Shown: positions 10,253 to 19,402 of the stretch, in pieces
How the letters are laid out: each line of letters starts with the position of its first letter
How positions within the stretch are numbered: the stretch's first letter is position 1
Assembly: GCA_006386115.1 (NCBI GenBank)
Contig: VFIW01000070.1
Location: forward strand, 186,001 to 250,000
Source of the DNA: Globisporangium splendens
Taxonomy: Eukaryota > Oomycota > Peronosporomycetes > Pythiales > Pythiaceae
Reading direction: 5' to 3'
DNA length: 64,000 bases
The notes under the pieces: generated by a model
The model's input: only the letters and a program-made list of their open reading frames with translations
Told to the model about the DNA's origin: nothing
Databases searched by the model: none
Program-made: the position numbers and the translations under genes

Positions 10253-12433
10253 ATGGCATTTGGGCATCGGCTGCGCGCGCTGCACGGCAGCAGCAAGGAG
10301 ATCAAGATGCAGCAGCGCGCCGAGAGCGACCAGCAGCAGCAGGAAGAGGAGGCGAATGCGATCACGACGCCTAACGCGCAGGCGGCGCGGCAGCATCTGC
10401 GGCTCAACAGCGACGGCGCGCCGCGGCACGAGCGCGCGTACACGAGCAGCCACATCACGAGCGTGCGGCCGGCGCGCGGCATGACGATGACGACGTCCAC
10501 GACGAGCGCGTCCGCGTATTTCGACGCGCATGTGGCTGCGTCCGAGCCGCATCGCCAGCGGCGCGGCATGACCATCACGTCGTCGTCCTCTCAGCAGCAG
10601 CACCAGCGACAGCACAATGCGCACCAGCATTACCCCGAAGTGCGCGCGCGCGCAACGACGTCCGCGACACACACAAGCAGCAGTCATGCGTCGGACCGCG
10701 CCGAGACCAAGGCCGACATCCTGTACCGAGGTCACTTGATGGTCAAGCGCGGACTGCTCAAGGGTCTCGAGAAGCGCTTCTACTTTGTCACACGCTCGAG
10801 CGCCGACCTCTACTGCTGTAAGGACGAGACGTCGTTCAACCTGTGGCTCGCGTCCGGCTGGGCGCTGAACGCCGGCAACGCCATCGCCACGGGCTCGGGA
10901 CTCGCGCCTGTGCGCATGTGCACCGTGCTGCATGCCGTGCGCGCGAGCGAGTCCCCGGGGGGCGGCAGCGACCGCGCCATCGTGCTCACGCCCGCCGACA
11001 GCACGGCCAAGGGCAACACGCTCAAGTTCTACGCCGAGAGCGTCGAGAAGTGCGACCGGTGGCTGCGCGCGTTCCGCCGCGTGCAGATCGACAGCGTCGC
11101 GGGCGATCCGGCAGCGCAGAGCAGCGCCCCCTCCCCGCACACCGCGAGTAGCCACAGCACGAGCAGCCACAGCGCCATGAACAACAACAACAACAACAAC
11201 ACTCATCACGACGACATCGTGGCGTCGCCGCGCGCGAACAAAGTCCAGAGTCGAAGCGCGTCGCGGTCCGACGCGAGTCAGAGCTCCACGACGAGTGGGA
11301 ACGCCCCGCGCGCGTACGCCGGCGGCCAATTGCGCACCAAGTCCCGCGAAGACGCGCGATCCGTCAAGAGCATAGCTAGCTCGTCGTCCGATATCTCAGA
11401 GGCCACGTCGCAGAAGTCCGATCCGTCCGTGCAGAACAGTCAACAGAGCCATTCGCATCACCATCGCAGTGCGAATGGCAACGGTGTGCTGCTCAACTCG
11501 AGTGGCAGTCAGGGCAACGTGCTGCTGTTCGTGCCGGCCGCGGGGTCCACGATCTCGGTCTCCGATAGCAAGATCGCGCGCGCCAAGCAGCAGGTCGAGG
11601 AGCTCAGCGCCAAGGGCTACAAGCGTCCCACGCGCAGCGGCATGGGGAGCATCAATAGCAGCACAAACCAAGTCGTAAAATGGCGGTATGGTCCACCAGA
11701 GTACGTGCTCTCGGACCTCGAGTACATGCAGCACAAGCTCCGCGAGCACGAGTCGACGCCGCTCGAGTCGTACGTCGAGGCGAGTTGCCAGACGTTCCTC
11801 ATGGAGGCCACGCACAAGGCTGTGTACAACGACTGGGTCAGCGTGCGCCACGAATGCTTCTACCTCCAGGTGAACGACGGAGGTCGCATCCTTGGTCACG
11901 CGATCCAGGAGAACGACATGTTTGGGCTGCTGTTCGTCAACGACGACAACATGGGCAATGACGTCAAAGACCCGCGCGCGATCCTCGCCGAAGCTTTCAC
12001 CGACGGCTTCCCCATGGAGGTACTCAACGTGTTCACGCAGCCGCCGCAGTGCCACTTCTCGTGGCGCCACTGGGGGCCGTTCTCCGGAAGATACAATGGC
12101 GTCAAGGGTGATGGCTCGCTCATTGAGATCCGCGGCTTTGGTCAAATGCAGATCGACTCCAACCGCATGCTGAACCTGCGGCTGTTCTTCAAGCCCAAGG
12201 AGCTCTTCGACGAGCTCCACAAGGCCAGCGAACGGATCAGCAAGGACGTAGTACGCACGCGGGGAGTTTCCTCCGCGATTCCATATGTACCAGCAACAGC
12301 AAGATCGAGCCCAGCACCGACAAGTTCCCCACCAGTGACAGCAACAAAGTCCAAGGCTGCGAAGACAGCCGACATCCTGAACGATCTGGCGAATTTCACC
12401 ATCGCATCGTCGAAGGAGAACAGCAAGTCATAG
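10253..12433 (+). CDS. PH domain + NTF2/SnoaL-like domain protein
   Basis: Intronless, 726 residues. The first 150 residues are low-complexity (Gln, Ser, Thr, His). A pleckstrin-homology domain spans about 155-280: it opens ILYRGHLMVKRGLLKGLEKR, continues with FYFVTRSSADLYC, and closes with an amphipathic helix containing CDRWLRAFRRVQ. A disordered Ser/His/Asn-rich linker with a run of six Asn follows. Residues about 500-660 look like an NTF2/SnoaL-like cone: an N-terminal helix ends in AVYNDW, and strands include CHFSWRHWGPFSGRYNG and SLIEIRGFGQMQID with a last LRLFFKPKELFDEL. PH domains usually bind phosphoinositides or proteins at membranes; the NTF2-like cup could bind a small ligand or dimerise. 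No catalytic residues are evident. The ATG at 10,253 follows an initiator-like box. Function is unknown; domain calls are by pattern. Confidence 0.85.
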   Translation: MAFGHRLRALHGSSKEIKMQQRAESDQQQQEEEANAITTPNAQAARQHLRLNSDGAPRHERAYTSSHITSVRPARGMTMTTSTTSASAYFDAHVAASEPHRQRRGMTITSSSSQQQHQRQHNAHQHYPEVRARATTSATHTSSSHASDRAETKADILYRGHLMVKRGLLKGLEKRFYFVTRSSADLYCCKDETSFNLWLASGWALNAGNAIATGSGLAPVRMCTVLHAVRASESPGGGSDRAIVLTPADSTAKGNTLKFYAESVEKCDRWLRAFRRVQIDSVAGDPAAQSSAPSPHTASSHSTSSHSAMNNNNNNNTHHDDIVASPRANKVQSRSASRSDASQSSTTSGNAPRAYAGGQLRTKSREDARSVKSIASSSSDISEATSQKSDPSVQNSQQSHSHHHRSANGNGVLLNSSGSQGNVLLFVPAAGSTISVSDSKIARAKQQVEELSAKGYKRPTRSGMGSINSSTNQVVKWRYGPPEYVLSDLEYMQHKLREHESTPLESYVEASCQTFLMEATHKAVYNDWVSVRHECFYLQVNDGGRILGHAIQENDMFGLLFVNDDNMGNDVKDPRAILAEAFTDGFPMEVLNVFTQPPQCHFSWRHWGPFSGRYNGVKGDGSLIEIRGFGQMQIDSNRMLNLRLFFKPKELFDELHKASERISKDVVRTRGVSSAIPYVPATARSSPAPTSSPPVTATKSKAAKTADILNDLANFTIASSKENSKS

Positions 12434-13006
12434 AACCAAAGTCGCTGGCTTTGGAAGCGCGCCGGTTGTGTAGTAAGTAGAACGTATAAGGCCGCGCGCG
12501 CGGGGACATCCGTCGGCCCTGAGTCGCAATAGGGAAGTGTGGCGAATGCCTAGAACAAGGAGAACGAGTGAGTCTCTCTCTCTCTCTCTCTCACGCACAC
12601 ACACACCTGCGAACGGTAGCAGGCAGGAGGGAATGGAACAATATTGTTAATTACCAGTATATGTGCGTGTTGTGATCGTTTCCGCCGTCAAGTCTTGTCG
12701 TTTTGGTCTCTTCCGCCGCGTTCACAGACGCAAAAATGCGAGGAGAATTTCGAGTCGAAATCGCGGATCAGTATAATTATATCTCGATCACTGGCGAAAG
12801 TCTCAGGGGAAAAACGACGAAGGCACTCCATAACCGCTCTCTGAAGCGTGGCAGTCATCTTGGTGTTGATTTCATTGTTGTGTCTGTGGGAATGCTGCGA
12901 AAGCCAAGCGCTCCTTATGGCGGCGGCGCCATGCACGTCGAGAGCACCCACGTGCACGTGCGTCCCGATGGGAAAACGATGATCGACGTCACGATGTGAA
13001 GAGCAA
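12434..13006. other. Intergenic: 3' flank of the PH gene, simple repeats, 5' flank of the coiled-coil gene
   Basis: Contains (TC)n at 12,573-12,592 running into a CA-rich run to 12,606. An 88-codon open frame from ATG 12,735 has no recognisable features and is not called as a gene. Confidence 0.6.
12573..12606. repeat. (TC)n/(CA)n compound microsatellite
   Basis: Ten TC units followed by a CA-rich run, in the 3' flank of the PH-domain gene. Confidence 0.9.
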
Positions 13007-15382
13007 ATGGTGCCAACGGCAGCGAAGCAGCAACGTCACAGCCAGCAGTACGTAGACAGCAGCTTCTCAGCTGTCGCTTTGTAAGATTGCCGTAATCGAA
13101 TGACATTGCCGCTCTCTGTAGGCAGCGCTCGTCGTGCCGCAGTTTGATGATGACAGCGACGAGAGTTCGTCGGATTCCGATGCCGAAGGTTCGCTTCCGC
13201 AGCATGGTCGGCAAATGCCAGCAACGCGCAAGTCGCCATTGCGCAGCCAGCAGCAAGATGACGACAACAACAACATCAGCGACAATGGTGGAGCGTCAAG
13301 GCTCGTTCCGTTCCAGGGCGAGTTCCAGTGGGACAACGTGCACGACGTCCAGGAGCTCACGAACGCCAGCACGCAGTTGGTCGCACAAGTTGCCGAATGC
13401 AAGCGCCACATCAAAACGTACGAATTGAACGTTTGGTGGAAATAACCTACACTTGTTCCTCACAGTTTCGGCTCTTTGTGCAGTTTGCAGATCCAATTGG
13501 AGGCGATGGCGCCTGTGCCTGGTTTCAACGCGGACGCCGTCCAGGAGATCCTGCTGGGGCGAGACGGAGGCGCTGACCACGTTCGTACTCTGTCGCTGGC
13601 ACATTCTCTCCATCGTAGCTCTTCGCAAATAGCTGATCACCTCTCTCTTGATCGTTAGGACATTCGCGACGCCAAGATCGTCCACCAGGCCAAGACGCTT
13701 CGGCACTTGAAGCGCACCCTGCAGCGCGAGAAGCAAATAGCCGTCGATGCCGTCAAGCAATGCAAACTGCTCGAGACTGACAAGCAGCAGCTGGAAAAGC
13801 AAGTGGACACTCTGACGCTCAAAGCTGCGAGGTTCCAAGCACGCGCGAACGCCGCTAAGCAACAAAACGTCCATCTACAATGCGGACAGACTGGTCCACA
13901 GCAAGAGAACAATACTGATACTGGAGCGTCAACATCGGCACCAGTGCAAGCAACAGCAGTGGATCCAGGGATCAAGAAGAAATTCGATGACCTCAAGGTC
14001 AAATACGACAAACTGCAGCACGACGTCAAGAAATTGCAGCGAGCGTTGCAGCGTGAAGTCGGCGACGACGTGGCGCTCGATGAGATCTTGGTCGAGAACG
14101 CAGACGCGAATGCACGCCGCCGCGGACGTGCTCAGCAAATTGTGATGCTCAAGGCCAAAGTCAAGAAACTCGAAGCCGAACTCGTCACAGTAAAGGCGAC
14201 GGCGGCAGAGAATGGTGAAGATCTTTCACAACCAGCCATCACGGAGACGAACGTCGACCGACGAGCTCAGCAGGAACTCGCAAGTCAGCACGTGCAACGG
14301 CAAAAGCAGCTTGACAAAGTGACGCAGGAACGCGACGAATTGCTCGCGCGCGTGGCGCAGCTCACACAGAAGCACGACGGCGTCAAGAGCCGCGCACAGA
14401 TTCTCGAAAAAGAGAAACTCGAGAGCAAAGCAAAGTTCCAAGTGCTCGTCGACAAATCCAAAAACGACGACGCGCTCATCGATGCATTGCAGCGGCAACT
14501 CGAGACGTGGAAGGGCAAAGTGCAGCACGTCAAACGCGCTCGCACGGCCGAGAGCGCAAGCAGCAGCAGTGCCACAATGGACGAGCGCTTGGAACTCGAG
14601 CAGCTCCGTCAAATCGCCGCCGAGTACCAAAAGCGCCAGCATGGAGGAGCATCAGCGAACAGTGCATCCGACCAGATTCCTCGTCGGCCACCCTCAGCGC
14701 CATCTTCAACGTTGTCACTGGCAACAGGGATGCCAGTGCCCAGCGAAGCTTCCCAGTATCGCACCACGGCGGTGCGTTAGTGGATCTGCAGTTCTTGTAG
14801 CCCATGTGGGGTCACTGACAAACGGTTGGTGCTTGAGTGAAGTCGTGAAGGCATTGCAGGTCCAATTGGAGGACAAAAAGCGGCAACTGCGGCAAGCGAA
14901 GCAGCAGCAGCCCCCGATGCCATCTATGTTGCCAGATGATGTGTCGGCCATCTCTCGTATCCCAGTGTGTCGCATCCTTGCGGCAACGACCTTGTACATG
15001 CCTAGAACTCACGTCTCTTGCTTTTGTATTGCTGTAGCGAAAGACTGCGATACCTGCACCATCCTCAACGCGCAGTCACGCTGGTGCCAGTGAGGCTAAT
15101 AGCAACCAAACAGCCGAGATCAAGGCACTTCGACGCACGTTCCGCGAGACGATCAAAACCAAGGAAGACCAGATCGCAACACTCATCATGCGCCTCCAGG
15201 ACCTCGAGGCAGCAACTCAAAGTCAGCACCAGCAGTCGACACGTCGCGATGCAGACAACGAATTGGTGCTTGAAGTACAGGATCTGCAAGAAGAAAACCA
15301 GTTTCTTCGTCAAGAGTTCGACAAACTCAAGTCCCGCTACGAATCACTTGTCTCTAAAAACGCCACCAACAGAGCCAAATAA
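13007..15382 (+). CDS. Coiled-coil protein, six exons
   Basis: Model: exons 13,007-13,051, 13,122-13,417, 13,484-13,580, 13,659-14,771, 14,860-14,964 and 15,038-15,382. All introns are GT-AG, 66-88 bases, and every junction keeps phase, giving 666 residues. The start MVPTAAKQQRHSQQY precedes an acidic patch, DDDSDESSSDSD. Most of the rest is heptad-rich (for example LKRTLQREKQIAVDAVKQ, MLKAKVKKLEAELVTVKA and LQEENQFLRQEFDKLKSR), so a long parallel coiled coil is expected. No motor, kinase or zinc domain is seen. Such proteins are often cytoskeletal or centrosomal/ciliary scaffolds, but this one cannot be named. It converges on the next gene with only 25 bases between stop codons. The first exon is the least certain part. 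Confidence 0.7.
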
Positions 15383-15407
15383 TGTACCAAATACACCGTT
15401 TTTGAGG

Positions 15408-16873
15408 TTAGTCTCGCCGTTCGTGTTTCCCTGTTTTCTTCATAGTCTTCTCTCGAGAAAGCCGCCGCATGTTTCCTGCCGTGTCGTATTGTTGCTGCAC
15501 TTGCTCCATGATCGCGCGCTTGAGCACGGATTCTTCGACTTTGGCGGCCGCATCGTACAGCTCGCGCTGCTGCTCTTCGTCTTCTTCAGGCTCCAAGCCA
15601 CGGAGATCCTCTCTCCACTGATCCCGGTCCCTGTGGTACGCGTGCAACTGTTCCTGGACGCCAAAGAGCCCGTGCTTTAACGACTGGACATCCTTCGATG
15701 ACTCGGTCGCCTTTTGGTGGCTCACAGCGACCAACTGGCGCATTTGGTGGAGTTCTTTGCGGTACGCTCTGAGCTTCGCCTGTTGCTGAACCTCCAAGTC
15801 ACGTTTTTCGACACGCTGGTCAGCCTCGAGAGAGCGGAGTTGATCCGTGAGACGCTCAACAGAGGCTTGGGCATCCACCAGTTCCTGCCTCTGGAGCTCT
15901 TCGCGGGTCTTTAACGCGCGAACCTCACCATGAAGAGCTTCTGTGAGCGCATTCTTCCGCACCAGATCTTCCTGCGGAGCCACCAACTCGGCTTGGAGAC
16001 CCTCGCTCTGCTTGGTGGCTCGATGTGCAGTCGCTTCTAATTGCCGAACCTGCTTGCTGCGCCGTGTTTGGGTCTGTTCGTACTGCTGTGCAGCCTCTTG
16101 CTGTCCGTTTAGGATCTCCGATAGATAGGCGACGTCAGCTTTCACGTGATTCAGCTGATTCGTCAGCGTCTCAATTTCGGACACGCGATGTGCGAGCCGC
16201 TTTTTCATATTGCGGTTCAGCGTGCGCAGCGTCTCGCGTTCGCTGGCGCACGTATCCAGCTCCTGGCGCAAATCGGCAATGTGCTGCTTGGATTTCCGTT
16301 CGCACTTCTCACGTTTCTGCGTTTCTTCGTCTTGCTTGGCCCCACATTCTTGCTCCAATGCGTGTTGCGCAGCACGGAGCGCTTCATTCTCCCGTTGTAG
16401 ATTCGCCACCTGTGCCTCGAGCTTGTCGATCTCCTGTCCCAACTGGGCTTCCTTGCTCTCGATGCGTGATTCAGTCGCTATAAGCAATTCGGCTGCCGTA
16501 CTCAGTTGCGCATGCACGCGCTCCGAGTATGCGCGATCTTGTTGCGCCATGTGCTTCTGGCTCTCGAGAAGCGCATCGCTCTCGGCGACGGCGGCTTCAA
16601 GCTCGGCGTTGCGCGCGCACAGCGACTCGCGACAGCGCGTTCGTGCTGGTGCAGCTGCAGTCCGATCTGGTCGTTGAGCTCGCCTAGTTGGCTGCACAGC
16701 AGCTCGTAGCTGGCCTTGTACTTCTCCAGCGTGCGCACTTTGAGGCGCAGCATCGTGACGGTCGCGACGTCATCGTCGTGTTGAACCTGCTGGCGCTGCT
16801 GCTGTGGATACGTATACTGAGCGTGGATCTGACAAGCGCATGCGCATGGCGCTGTCGTGCGTCCCTGGCTCAT
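15408..16873 (-). CDS. Coiled-coil protein with a frame break
   Basis: Two frames together encode one continuous coiled coil of roughly 487 residues. Translation from ATG 16,873 (MSQGRTTAPCACACQ) gives VTMLRLKVRTLEKYKASYEL and LGELNDQIGLQLHQHERA. The heptads then go on in another frame (ARNAELEAAVAESDALLE) down to the stop at 15,408. The switch lies at an eight-base GCGCGCGC run (16,611-16,618), where the observed length puts the two halves out of frame. No GT-AG intron fits. The second frame has no ATG of its own near the junction, only GTG. Either a sequencing/assembly slip, a real length polymorphism or a disrupted gene. No named family recognised; it resembles generic ciliary/cytoskeletal coiled coils. 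Confidence 0.6.
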
Positions 16874-16974
16874 CGTTCACTGCGCGATATCGTCCTGATG
16901 CATCGTCTTCTGAGGACTCGCGTGCATTTCCTCCCTCAGTGGCGTCGTTTCCAAAGGGCAATGATGACGTTGCT

Positions 16975-17212
16975 GCGACCTTTGCGCAACATGCACATTT
17001 TCTTTGTTGGATCTGCTTTCTGGGAAGAGACGCATGCGCGACCTCCGCGCTACATCCTGAACGCTTTTCTGCAACATGTGAGCAATGTGTGAGCAATGTG
17101 TGCGACCTTCGCACAACTTCTTTGTTGTTGTTCCCTGCAACCTTTGAGCAACATCTCACATGGTCTCTTTTGCTCTGCACCTGGTCGGGTCATGCGCGCA
17201 CCTTCGCACGAC
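16975..17212. repeat. Degenerate GCGACCTTYGCRCAAC motif array in the promoter region
   Basis: At least five related copies: 16,975-16,990 (GCGACCTTTGCGCAAC), 17,038-17,053 (GCGACCTCCGCGCTAC), 17,102-17,117 (GCGACCTTCGCACAAC), 17,137-17,152 (GCAACCTTTGAGCAAC) and 17,195-17,212 (GCGCACCTTCGCACGACC). They sit between the divergent coiled-coil gene and the first small zinc-binding gene. Further copies lie before the second zinc-binding paralog. Confidence 0.7.
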
Positions 17213-17290
17213 CTCTCACGAAGTGTTTGTGTCCGACTCCACCCATTCATTCACACTGTATCGCAGAAGAAACAGAAACTCACAGGCAGA

Positions 17291-17675
17291 ATGGGCGGTG
17301 GCAACGGACAGAAGTCGGCGACGGCGCGCGAGCGCAACGCGGCCAAGAAGATGAAGGAGGCCAAGATGAAGCAGCGCGAGGCCAACAAGGGCAAGATCAC
17401 TGCCGACCGCGAGGGTCTCAAGTGCAAGATCTGCATGACCACGTTTATGATCACGGCCAACGTACGTGCAGCGACCATGTGTGAGCTTTTGCTCTTTGTG
17501 CACATGGAAATGGACGAGCGGACAACTGACGTGATGTGTATGTGTATGCATGTGTATGGACTGTGTGTCATTACATTTGTAGATCAAGTTGCTGGAGGAG
17601 CATTTCAACAGCAAGCACAACCAAAAGGGGATGACGATCACACAGTGCTTCCCACACTTGGCGGCTTCGAGCTAA
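17291..17675 (+). CDS. Small zinc-binding protein, At2g23090/4F5-like, copy 1
   Basis: Exons 17,291-17,461 and 17,583-17,675 joined in phase 0 give 87 residues. The start MGGGNGQKSATARERNAAKK is the Lys/Arg-rich SERF/4F5-like N-terminus of the At2g23090-type family. A C2H2-like zinc site is split by the intron: CKICMTTF in exon 1 and LEEHFNSKH in exon 2, giving Cys-x2-Cys and His-x4-His. The chain ends ITQCFPHLAASS. The family is widespread in eukaryotes; its molecular role is poorly defined. The copy at 18,531 has the same exon lengths and intron position, so the pair is a tandem duplication. An initiator-like CATTCATTCAC lies about 40 bases upstream. Confidence 0.9.
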
Positions 17676-18329
17676 TCAGAAAGAAAGAAAGAAGAAAAGG
17701 ATGTGGGCATGGGTGGCTGCTGAAACAAAGGAGGGAGGGGGGGAATGTGCAGCGACATCAACAGCACACAAACAAGCACCAGCACGATGCATTTAGCGAT
17801 CGGTATATGAGTATGTGGGAGGAAAACGAGACGAAGGAAAGCGACCGACGATGGGAAATGCAAGCGGCAGCAGAGATGGCTGAGGTGCATGTCTTTTTAT
17901 CTCGCAGGCTGTGCTTGTTTGCTCGTTGTCTTCCTGGTCCATGTGATGGATCAGCATTGCGCACCATGAGGACACAATATAAGGAAACAAAAATGAAGAA
18001 AACATGAAAAACACACAAGCGATATGATAACCATCGAGATGCGGCGATGGCGCATGCAGCTGTGACCATATGCTACAGCTTTTCCCTTTGCGTTTTGCTT
18101 CCTAGCTGCACATGCAGGATGCTCTTGCTTCTTTGGAGAGGAAAGCCTCTCTATAGAAGCATGGTTATGAAATGGACTACAGTGCAATTGATACACATTT
18201 GGATTTGGCCTTGATATAAAATAAGTACATGATTCAAATAGCAGGATGTATGTAATCATTCGAGTCTCTATTCAAAGGGATACGAGCGTTTCCCTTCCTG
18301 CGTCGTTTCGGGATCGTCGAAGCATTCAC
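17676..18329. other. Intergenic between the zinc-binding paralogs
   Basis: No further gene is supported. The stretch is A-rich in the sense direction near 17,680-17,700 and 17,980-18,010, as expected for a 3' flank. Confidence 0.5.
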
Positions 18330-18409
18330 GCGACCTTCGTGCCACCTTTCGTCCATTTTGACCCCTTCACTGAAAGTCAGTGCGAGGTTTCGGGTCACCT
18401 TCGCGCAAC
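18330..18409. repeat. Further copies of the GCGACCTTYGC motif
   Basis: GCGACCTTCGTGCCAC (18,330-18,345) and GTCACCTTCGCGCAAC (18,394-18,409) match the array before copy 1, placed 120-200 bases before the ATG of copy 2. Confidence 0.65.
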
Positions 18410-18469
18410 TTTTGGCTCGGTTTCTTCCCGCACCCACCCAATCCGAATCCAAAGCACAGCAAGGAAGAA

Positions 18470-18482
18470 GCTCATTCCGCAT
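18470..18482 (+). promoter_or_regulatory. Oomycete initiator (GCTCATTCCGCAT)
   Basis: A near-exact match to GCTCATTYYNCAW, 49-61 bases before the ATG of zinc-binding copy 2. It is the likely transcription start. Confidence 0.7.
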
Positions 18483-18530
18483 CAGGACGACCCGCGCGCA
18501 AGGAAGAAGCTTCTCGTAGACTCACTCACA

Positions 18531-18892
18531 ATGGGCGGCGGCAACGGACAGAAGTCGAAGGAGGCGCGCGAGCGCAACATGGCGAAGAAGATGAAGGAGC
18601 AGAAGCAGAAGAATCACGCCGAGAACAAGGGCAAGATGGCTGCCGACAAGGAGAGCATCAAGTGCAAGATCTGCATGACCACCTTCATGGTCACCGCCAA
18701 CGTACGTTCTCGTCTCTCTCTCTCTCTGTATATATGTGTATGCTGACGCATGGTGCATCGTTAGACTAATAGTGATGTTTTACGTGGATATATGTGCAGG
18801 CCAAGATGCTGAACGACCACTTCCAGAGCAAGCACTCGTCCAAGGGCTTCACGATCGAGCAGTGCTTCCCAGGCGTCTCCATCGTCGCTTAA
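18531..18892 (+). CDS. Small zinc-binding protein, At2g23090/4F5-like, copy 2
   Basis: Exons 18,531-18,701 and 18,800-18,892 give 87 residues, with the same phase-0 intron position as copy 1. The N-terminus MGGGNGQKSKEARERNMAKK is the family hallmark; Lys-rich AENKGKMAADKESIK leads into CKICMTTFMVTAN, and exon 2 supplies LNDHFQSKH for the zinc site. The intron holds a (TC)n and TATATG-rich run. Protein identity with copy 1 is high in the first exon and lower in the second, so the duplication is not recent. Cellular role unknown. Confidence 0.92.
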
Positions 18893-19402
18893 GCGCCACT
18901 TTGAGCAAAGGGGCGGACAGTGGATGCGATAGTAGAGAGCAGGAGAGAGAGGTGAGCAAGACCGCGGGTGGTGAGATCTTTGCTTGCCAGTAGGGAGGAA
19001 GCGTTTGAGTCTTGTGTATGAGGTTTTTTTCCTCTTCCTTCTTGATGGTCCTGGTCGATGCTGCGTGTGCTGTGAGTGCCGCTTTGAAGCGCTTACTTTG
19101 CACTTGCGTGGTCGACAGGACACTCGTTGCTCTGTAGGAAGACGCCAATAGGGTAGGCAACGAGGAGGTATGGATGGATTTTGGTTGCGCAGCCAGTGCG
19201 GCATCGATGAAGAAAACGCTATAATTTCGAGAGCCATCGAGCTCTCAGAAAAATAAAAAATGGACGCATTGGTCAGCATGTGCAACGAAAAGCAACCTTC
19301 TTCTCCTCAAGTAAGTGAAAAATTTGTGCATCTATGGTTTGATTTGGGCATGCGTCTCAAAAGGAAATGCAGATCAGCAGCAGCAGCGGTATGGTTATCG
19401 CC
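18893..19402. other. Intergenic, tail-to-tail flank
   Basis: Lies between the end of zinc-binding copy 2 and the stop of the oppositely oriented Der-like gene. Only short open frames; nothing recognised. Confidence 0.5.

Noticed and set aside
10166..11329. 387-codon open frame on the minus strand
   Set aside because: Antisense to the PH-domain gene in GC-rich DNA; Arg/Ala/Val-rich translation without domain, typical shadow frame.
11396..12220. 274-codon open frame on the minus strand
   Set aside because: Same reason: complement of the NTF2-like part of the PH gene.
12735..12999. Small gene of 88 codons
   Set aside because: No recognisable feature; lies in the 5' flank of the coiled-coil gene and overlaps no conserved signal.
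13007..13080. Exon 1 of the coiled-coil gene ending at the GTAAG at 13,081
   Set aside because: A better-looking donor, but it puts exon 2 out of frame; the donor at 13,052 keeps the DDDSDESSSDSD frame.
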